In this document: positions 57,893 to 64,000 of the stretch, one piece after another | Layout: each line of letters opens with the position of its first letter | How positions within the stretch are numbered: position 1 is the first letter of the stretch | From: Aequorivita lipolytica | GTDB taxonomy: Bacteria; Bacteroidota; Bacteroidia; Flavobacteriales; Flavobacteriaceae | Length of the DNA: 64,000 nucleotides | Assembly: GCF_007997135.1 (NCBI RefSeq) | Contig: NZ_VORU01000001.1 | Span: 434,001-498,000 of the forward strand | Reading direction: 5' to 3' | Notes under the pieces: generated by a model | Databases searched by the model: none | Seen by the model: the letters and a program-made list of their open reading frames with translations, nothing else | What the model was told of the DNA's origin: nothing | Program-made: the position numbers and the translations under genes

Positions 57893-59323
57893 TTAATACC
57901 CAGGATTTTGAACAAGGTTAGGGTTTAGATCCTTTGCTGTTTGGGGTATAGGTAATTGGAATTTAAAGCTACCAGCAGGTAATGATAATTGATCGGATGC
58001 TGTACCTGAACCGTCAGCCAAGTCGCCAAAACTTTCACGTTCTACAGGCAATCCCCATCTTTTTAAGTCAAAGAAACGCTGATATTCAAAAGCGAATTCC
58101 AATCTTCTTTCTAAGCGAATTGCATCGCGTAAAGCAGTACCGGTTTCGCCACTTGGAGGTGTTAAGTATCTTTTAGTCCTAACAGCATCCAAAGCAGTTC
58201 TTGCTGGTCCTTCTTGACCTAGATTATAAAGAGCCTCAGCCTTGTTCATAGCAGCTTCAGCAGCACGGAAAATTTTAATATCTACTTTTCCTGGAGCTCC
58301 ACCTGTTCTTTTGTATAATTTTTTAATTGCATTGAAATCTAGATCGTCATTTGATGCTTGAAATGTATACGCATCTTTACGAATATCATCATCAGCAAAA
58401 AGAGTATAAAGATCGAAGGAAACAACGTATTCTGGAATTAAGGTATTATCACCTCCTTGGCTCCAAGTAACGCCAATGCTATTGTTCAAAATTGGTGGCT
58501 CAACTGGTATGTAAAATGTTAAGCCTGCCTGATTCGCATCTTCCCATACACCCACAACTTTATCGCGAGGAGCTATTGGAGTGGCAACAGCATTAGCTGC
58601 ATTAATTGAATTTTGCCATTGACCCATATATAAATATACCCTTGACAATAAAATATTCACTGCATCTTTGCCCATTCTTCCGGGGCCGTTATCATCATTG
58701 ATATTTGCTGCGGCGTCTGTTAAATCCTGTACTAATTTATCATATACAGCCCCAACTGTTTCTCTAGCAGGCTCAATAAGTGGATCAGGTTCGGTAACAT
58801 AGGCTATACCTAAACTTCCGTTAGCATCACCAGATTGGGTTGGTATTTTTCCGAAGAAAGTTACAACGTCAAGATGCGCCAATGCTCGTAAAGCTTTCGC
58901 TTCAGCAACTACGTTAGCTTTATTATCTCCTTCAAAACCTTCGCTTTTCGATAAAAGTACATTCGCACGATATATTAATTCATATGCACGAATGTATAAG
59001 CCTCCCATCGGCTCATCTGAAGCTCCATAACGCCAATTGTGCAGTGTTCTTCTAGTTTGACGACCCTTTTGGGCGAAAGTAACATTGTCTGCCAATACAT
59101 CTGGCGCATCAAGCATGCCGCCTGCATCGCTACCCCCGTAAAGAGGTCCAAAAGTTAATGATGCATAAACACCACGGATGGCATTTTCAAAATCAGCTGC
59201 TGTAACGTAAGCATTTTCAGTACCAAATTCATCAAACGGTACCTGATCCAGTTCATTATCACAAGAGGTGAAGCCTCCTATAATTAATGCTAAAACTGTT
59301 ATTTTATAAATTATTTTTTTCAT
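57893..59323 (-). CDS. SusD/RagB family nutrient-binding outer membrane lipoprotein
   Basis: A 476-residue lipoprotein (lipobox GGFTSC, Cys near residue 21) with the SusD alpha fold. Visible marks are DNELDQVPFDEFGTENAY, YELIYRANVLLSK, AEAKALRALAHLDVVTFFG and RRLEFAFEYQRFFDLKRWGLP. It caps the SusC transporter encoded just upstream and selects the nutrient. There are no glycoside hydrolase, sulfatase or peptidase genes nearby, so the substrate is unknown. It lies 21 bp after susC. Confidence 0.93.
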   Translation of the reverse strand: MKKIIYKITVLALIIGGFTSCDNELDQVPFDEFGTENAYVTAADFENAIRGVYASLTFGPLYGGSDAGGMLDAPDVLADNVTFAQKGRQTRRTLHNWRYGASDEPMGGLYIRAYELIYRANVLLSKSEGFEGDNKANVVAEAKALRALAHLDVVTFFGKIPTQSGDANGSLGIAYVTEPDPLIEPARETVGAVYDKLVQDLTDAAANINDDNGPGRMGKDAVNILLSRVYLYMGQWQNSINAANAVATPIAPRDKVVGVWEDANQAGLTFYIPVEPPILNNSIGVTWSQGGDNTLIPEYVVSFDLYTLFADDDIRKDAYTFQASNDDLDFNAIKKLYKRTGGAPGKVDIKIFRAAEAAMNKAEALYNLGQEGPARTALDAVRTKRYLTPPSGETGTALRDAIRLERRLEFAFEYQRFFDLKRWGLPVERESFGDLADGSGTASDQLSLPAGSFKFQLPIPQTAKDLNPNLVQNPGY

Positions 59324-59344
59324 TGTATCAATTTTTTTTAAAAA

Positions 59345-62300
59345 TTAGAAACTTACATCCAAACCAAATTGGATTGACTTGGTATTTGGATAGCTATATA
59401 ATGTAGCTTCACCAGGAGCAACTGCATTTGCAAAAGAAATGGTTTCTCCAGATGAAAGACCTACTTCTGGATCTCCCCAAAATTTAGTAAAGGTCAAAAG
59501 GTTTTGACCTTGTGCATAAATTCTCAAAGAGCTAATAGGAGTCTTGTCTAAATACTTACTAGGGAAACTGTATGATAAAGTAACATTACGCATACGAATA
59601 TAATCTCCCTTTTCTAGCCATCTGTCTGAATTTCCCATAACAGTTGCATCTTCAGTGGAATAAATTGGACTTGGCAATACATTAGTATCTCCAGGTTGTT
59701 GCCAGTAATTGAAAGCATTCGTAGACTGATTGTCTTCAATTGCTAAACCATCTGATTCACGGTCCGAACGAACAAAGTTATTTATCCAGTTTCCTGCTTT
59801 GAAAACAAAGTCAGTACGAAGACCAAAACCTTTATAAGTAATATTTGAGAAGAAACCTCCTTCTTTATCAGCAATGGTAGATTTACCTTGGAATACACGG
59901 TTATCGTTTTCATCAGTTGGTAATTTATCAGCTGTATAAACGTTACCATCTGCCCCGTAAAATAAACCACGTCCTGTTGCAGGATCTACACCGGCATAAC
60001 GTACTAGGAAGTGTTCATTAATTTTCTGACCTTCTTTAAAACGAATATTGAAAGCATCTTCTGGAGTTATATCCTCACCGTCTGGAAGCTCTACAATCTC
60101 TGTGTCCAAGAATATAATATTTCCTCCCAAAGTCCAAGTGAAATCAGGACTGCGGAAAACATCAGCTTGTAATGAAATCTCAAGACCTTTGTTCTGAATT
60201 TCTCCTAAGTTACCATCGATTGAACCTACTCCTGATTCATAAGTTGTTGGAATAGGGAAAAGCAAATCTGTTGTATTTCTGATAAAATAATCAGACACCA
60301 AACGAACTCTTTTATTAAACATATTAAGTTCTAGACCAATGTTGTAGGTTTCTGTAGTTTCCCACTGTAGTTCAGGGTTTGCAACACGTGTAGGAATTGT
60401 ACTAGATCCACCTGGATAAGAATCAAAACCTACTGTACCCTGAGAGGCGTAACGGCTAATACCCGTTCTGTTACCTACAGTTCCATAAGCAGCTCTAATC
60501 TTAAAGTCATTTACTGCGTCAACTGAAAAGAAATCTTCTTTTGCAATGTTCCAACCAAGACTTCCACTGTAGAAGGTTCCATATCTTACATCAGTACCAA
60601 AGTTAGAAGAACCATCACGACGTACAGATGCAGAAAGAAGATATTTTTCTTGGTAGTCATAATCTGCAAATGCTCCGTAAGAAACTAATGTTAATCTGCT
60701 TCTATTGGTAAAACCATTATCAAGGGTAGATGCATTTGTTTGCGTAGTTAACAAAGCTGAAGGAAATCCTTTACTTCTAACAAATAAACGGTTAAACTCA
60801 TTCATGTTATATTCATATAAACCCAAAACATTCAAGTTGTGATTGTTTTTGTTTAAATTATATACCAAGCGATTACTTACAGTCAAATCTAGTCTGTGTT
60901 GTTGGTCATCAAATTTATTTCCTGTAGGATTATCAGCACCTTCTAATATTACGTCCAATATTCCACCAGGTTTTGAATAACTCTCTCTTCTAGTTGCGCC
61001 CCAGTTAACAGCCACATTAAAGCCATAACTCCAGTTTTTGCTGAAAGTTACTACTGCATCAACGCTACCTATAGTTTGGTTGTCTATATCCTCGCTAGGT
61101 TCAGATAATAAAGCACCGCGAATTGGGAAACCTGTGTGTGTTGGGTTATAAACAGGATTTCCGTTATCATCAATTACGGTGTTCCCCTCATCATCTAAAA
61201 GGAATTCTGTTTCATATGCGTTATAATCAAGTATACCGCGGAAAGGGTTTTGTGTATTGTTTCTATCGCGAGGTTCATCGCTCATAGATCTTGAGTAACC
61301 AACGTTAACACCAACAGAAAGCCATTCTTTGGCATCAAAGTTTACGTTAAGACGAGTACCCAATCTTTCAAAACCGTCAATATTATCAATAATACCAGTG
61401 TTTCTGTCATTAGATACAGAAAAGTAATAATCCACTTTTTCAGCACCACCAGAAATAGCAACACTATTGTTTTGGACAATACCATCCTTTAAAATAATAT
61501 CTCTCCAATCTACCTCTCTATCCAAAAGTTGTTGACGTTCTGGAGATCCAGGTTGGGTTGTAACACCCGGTAAGGTTGCAGCACCAGTAACACCCAATGC
61601 ATACATCTCCGCTTCATATTGCAATTTTTGGGATGCATTCATCATAGTGTAGTTTGGATCGATCATCGATGAAACTCCATATCTGGAGCTAAAACGAATT
61701 ACAGCATCTTTATTACGATTACCGTTCTTTGTGGTTATAACCACAACTCCGTTAGCACCACGCGATCCATAACGAGCAGTAGTTGCGGCATCCTTAAGAA
61801 TTGTGATATTCTCAATGTCCTCATTAGGAATATTTGCAAGATCTTGCTCTCTAATAGGAGAACCGTCTACAATATATAATGGGGAAGAAGCTCCAGCTGT
61901 CAATGATCCCGTTCCACGAATACGAACAAAAGCTCCTTGACCTGGTTTACCGTTAGCAGCAGTTACCTGCACTCCGGCCGCCTTACCTTGCAGCATATTA
62001 TCAATACTGGTGGTCGGTGCCATTTGCGACAATTCCGAAGCGGAAATTGATACAACTGCAGATGTCTGTACCGTTTGATTTCGTGTAGAATACCCTGTAA
62101 CAACAACCTCTTCCAAAGACGCACCAGGCATCAATGTAATGTTTATTGAATTTTGGGCTCCTACTTTTACTTCCTTGGTGTCAAAACCTACATAACTAAA
62201 AGTAAGTGTCTGGCCCACATTTGCAGAGATGGTGTAATTTCCATCAAAATCTGATTGTGTACCACTACTTGTACCTTTAATAATAACGTTTGCACCAGGC

Positions 62301-62416
62301 AATGGCAGACCTGTATCGTCTGTCACTGTACCTGTAATAGTTTTTTGCTGCGCGAAGGTAAGCTGCACAACTAACACTAATAATAGCGTTAAAATTCCAC
62401 TAAACTTTGTTCTCAT
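59345..62416 (-). CDS. SusC/RagA family TonB-linked outer membrane transporter
   Basis: A 1023-residue TonB-dependent barrel. In order: signal peptide (LLLVLVVQLTFAQ), CarboxypepD-reg-like domain (about 25-110; ITGTVTDDTGLPLPGANVII), TonB box region (EEVVVTGYST), plug domain (about 115-235; LQGKAAGVQV, RIRGTGSL, PLYIVDGSP, NGVVVITTKNG) and a 22-strand barrel ending SIQFGLDVSF. It should import an oligomeric nutrient with the adjacent SusD protein. The leader 62417-62536 has only weak promoter-like sequence. Confidence 0.95.
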   Translation of the reverse strand: MRTKFSGILTLLLVLVVQLTFAQQKTITGTVTDDTGLPLPGANVIIKGTSSGTQSDFDGNYTISANVGQTLTFSYVGFDTKEVKVGAQNSINITLMPGASLEEVVVTGYSTRNQTVQTSAVVSISASELSQMAPTTSIDNMLQGKAAGVQVTAANGKPGQGAFVRIRGTGSLTAGASSPLYIVDGSPIREQDLANIPNEDIENITILKDAATTARYGSRGANGVVVITTKNGNRNKDAVIRFSSRYGVSSMIDPNYTMMNASQKLQYEAEMYALGVTGAATLPGVTTQPGSPERQQLLDREVDWRDIILKDGIVQNNSVAISGGAEKVDYYFSVSNDRNTGIIDNIDGFERLGTRLNVNFDAKEWLSVGVNVGYSRSMSDEPRDRNNTQNPFRGILDYNAYETEFLLDDEGNTVIDDNGNPVYNPTHTGFPIRGALLSEPSEDIDNQTIGSVDAVVTFSKNWSYGFNVAVNWGATRRESYSKPGGILDVILEGADNPTGNKFDDQQHRLDLTVSNRLVYNLNKNNHNLNVLGLYEYNMNEFNRLFVRSKGFPSALLTTQTNASTLDNGFTNRSRLTLVSYGAFADYDYQEKYLLSASVRRDGSSNFGTDVRYGTFYSGSLGWNIAKEDFFSVDAVNDFKIRAAYGTVGNRTGISRYASQGTVGFDSYPGGSSTIPTRVANPELQWETTETYNIGLELNMFNKRVRLVSDYFIRNTTDLLFPIPTTYESGVGSIDGNLGEIQNKGLEISLQADVFRSPDFTWTLGGNIIFLDTEIVELPDGEDITPEDAFNIRFKEGQKINEHFLVRYAGVDPATGRGLFYGADGNVYTADKLPTDENDNRVFQGKSTIADKEGGFFSNITYKGFGLRTDFVFKAGNWINNFVRSDRESDGLAIEDNQSTNAFNYWQQPGDTNVLPSPIYSTEDATVMGNSDRWLEKGDYIRMRNVTLSYSFPSKYLDKTPISSLRIYAQGQNLLTFTKFWGDPEVGLSSGETISFANAVAPGEATLYSYPNTKSIQFGLDVSF

Positions 62417-62536
62417 TTTTATAAATTATTTGAATTAGCCAACGGCAAAAATCATAATAAAAAGTTAATTACACAAGTATTTGCTCCCAATTTTATGTTT
62501 TATTTGGCTAAATCCCGTGGGTTAAGGTGATCTTCG

Positions 62537-64000
62537 CTAAAATTTTGATGAAATGCTGATGTGTATTTTGGTATTAGAAAAACTGAAATCTCCATCTTGC
62601 GCATTACCGTTGGCGACGTTAAAACGAAATAACCCGGCTTGAGTGCTCAGCCCAAGACCAAGACCGAAACTGTAGATGTTCTGTTTCACTGAGATGGTTT
62701 CGTTCTCAAAATAGCCAAAGTCTATAATGCTATGAACGTAAACCCCGTCATTAAATTGATAGCGATATTCTGTATTCAGTATGGAAAAAAGAGAGGCGTC
62801 AATGCTGTTCTCGTTAAAACCGCGAATGCTATTAATTCCTCCGAAACGAAATAGCTCATTGGTCAAATAGCTTTCGCTAAAAAGAACACTAGTGCTATTT
62901 GCTACAAATATGGAGTTTCTATAATTCAAATTGAAAATATTGTTTACTGTAGCTTCAATGCTAATTTGACTCTCAGATTTATCTTCCTTTTTGCGGGATC
63001 CAAAGCCCATATCCAAGTATATTGATGTTTTTACAGGAAAAAGTTTTCGATTTTGGGGTTTTATGTAGTTGCCTCCTAAAATGAAGAATTGAGATTTAAA
63101 ATCCTCGATTGGAACACCTGCCACTGCTTCATCCAGTAGGTTGCTAGAATCATAACCTTTGTAGCCAATATGAATAGTGGATTTTGGGTTAAGCTGATAG
63201 GTAGTGCGAACTTGTTGCTCGGTTGTAATAAAGGTGCTATCTCTTTTAAATATCATCAGCTCTCCACTCAAACCGAATGGGGTGGCAAATAGGTAGGGTA
63301 GTGTAAGCTTGGTTCTAAAATTCACTTGCTCTTTTCCATCTGCTTTATAGTTAATCAAAAGTTGCTCGCCGTAGTTTAAGTTATTGTTTAGCTCTAAATT
63401 TAGATATCCGTTGAATGTTAATTTTTGAGTTTCCTCATCGGTGGCAAAACCTAATATTCCATCAAATAGATTGTTGTTCTGTTTTTCCAGATAAAAATAT
63501 ACTACAGTGGAGTCTTTTCGGAATAATGCCTCTGGGGGTTTTATAGTGGACACAAACCCAAGGCTGTTTAAACTTTCATTTTGTGAAACCAATTTTTTCT
63601 GGTTGAAAATTTTTGTCTTGCGGATGCCTGAGTAATATTTCAGAAATGATCGCGGGAACTTTTCATATCCTTTTACTACGATGGAATCTATCGTTCTGAT
63701 CTTTCCGTTGTCTATAAACAAGGTTGCACTCAAGCCATTATTTTCATCTTTGTGGAAACCTGTAAGTTTTACCCGTGCAAAAGCATTTCCTTTTTGGTTG
63801 CGGAGTGCGGTTAGTTTTCTCAATGAATTGGGAATGGTTTCAAAGGGCAGCACAAAATATGATTCGTCAATTTCTGAAACCACTTGTTGAAGTTCTTTTT
63901 TTGTGAAATCTTCTTCAGAATAAAAAATTTTCAGTTCGCTGTATTTTCTTCCGAGGAAAAAATCTGCGCTGTAGCTGCTATCGTTTTCTTTTTTCAGTTC
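62537..64000 (-). CDS. BamA/TamA-like outer membrane protein, C-terminal part (5' end outside window)
   Basis: The frame stays open from 63883 to the window edge on the minus strand, so at least 488 residues are present and the start is beyond 64000. POTRA-like repeats (IRTIDSIVVKGYEKFPRSFLK, FNQKKLVSQNESLNSLGFV) precede a C-terminal Omp85-type barrel ending in strands such as FSFGLGLGL and KIHISISSKF. RGF in SIRGFNENSI matches the conserved L6-loop (R/V)RG(F/Y) motif of Omp85 proteins. It is probably an assembly or translocation factor; the actual substrate is unknown. Tandem with susC in direction but separated by 120 bp. Confidence 0.8.
   Translation of the reverse strand, partial: ELKKENDSSYSADFFLGRKYSELKIFYSEEDFTKKELQQVVSEIDESYFVLPFETIPNSLRKLTALRNQKGNAFARVKLTGFHKDENNGLSATLFIDNGKIRTIDSIVVKGYEKFPRSFLKYYSGIRKTKIFNQKKLVSQNESLNSLGFVSTIKPPEALFRKDSTVVYFYLEKQNNNLFDGILGFATDEETQKLTFNGYLNLELNNNLNYGEQLLINYKADGKEQVNFRTKLTLPYLFATPFGLSGELMIFKRDSTFITTEQQVRTTYQLNPKSTIHIGYKGYDSSNLLDEAVAGVPIEDFKSQFFILGGNYIKPQNRKLFPVKTSIYLDMGFGSRKKEDKSESQISIEATVNNIFNLNYRNSIFVANSTSVLFSESYLTNELFRFGGINSIRGFNENSIDASLFSILNTEYRYQFNDGVYVHSIIDFGYFENETISVKQNIYSFGLGLGLSTQAGLFRFNVANGNAQDGDFSFSNTKIHISISSKF

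Noticed and set aside
1-64000. Prophage, integrative element, transposon or defence island
   Set aside because: No integrase, transposase, phage structural, restriction or toxin-antitoxin gene was recognised; gene order is mostly core for this family.

Overview
The window is AT-rich chromosomal DNA from a member of the Bacteroidota, almost certainly family Flavobacteriaceae. The signs are the gliding genes gldA, gldB and gldC, two proteins with type IX secretion (T9SS) C-terminal sorting domains, a SusC/SusD pair, promoters of the Bacteroidetes type (TAnnTTTG at about -7, several only a few bases before the start codon), and very few Shine-Dalgarno sequences. I cannot name the genus. There is no prophage, integrase, transposase, CRISPR array or recognisable defence island, so most of the window is core genome.

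Layout. 1-2259: the 3' part of metH, then metF. 2331-5109: a PagL-like lipid A deacylase, a GIN-domain lipoprotein and, convergent, gldA. 5126-14734: an aromatic amino acid and housekeeping run. It opens with a Phe-rich leader peptide and attenuator, followed by pheA, a DAHP synthase/chorismate mutase fusion, rsgA, dtd, two DUF3857/transglutaminase proteins, mazG, a small membrane protein and aroA. 14816-19805: queA, a T9SS serine peptidase, rlmN and a T9SS adhesin-like protein. 20110-25881: polyprenyl synthetase, an ECF sigma factor with a coupled membrane protein and beta-barrel, and dnaG. 25883-30785: a response regulator, nadE, gldB-gldC plus an unknown partner, engB and an alpha/beta hydrolase.

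30900-47893 is the division and cell wall (dcw) cluster: mraZ, rsmH, ftsL, ftsI, murE, mraY, an inserted four-helix-bundle gene, murD, ftsW, murG, murC, ftsQ, ftsA, ftsZ and yqeY. It begins at a putative MraZ operator of three GTGGTA boxes spaced 10 bp apart. 47950-57304: a tandem repeat, tRNA-Arg(UCG), a DUF1569 protein, radC, a degenerate polysaccharide deacetylase, yjjG, a three-gene envelope cluster of unknown role, rarA, a rhomboid protease and rlmB. 57379-64000: a minus-strand susC-susD-lipoprotein operon and the 3' part of a BamA/TamA-like outer membrane protein gene that runs off the end.

The most interesting signals are regulatory or structural. They are: the complete Phe attenuator before pheA; a palindromic intergenic-type repeat read in frame inside metH; dnaG with an apparent CTG start and no zinc ligands; short 7-8 bp tandem repeats directly upstream of gldB, ftsI, ftsW, murC and the tRNA; the inverted-repeat-flanked four-helix-bundle gene in the dcw cluster; and several proteins that keep an enzyme fold but lack its key residues (second transglutaminase, polysaccharide deacetylase, response regulator with Glu at the phospho-site).
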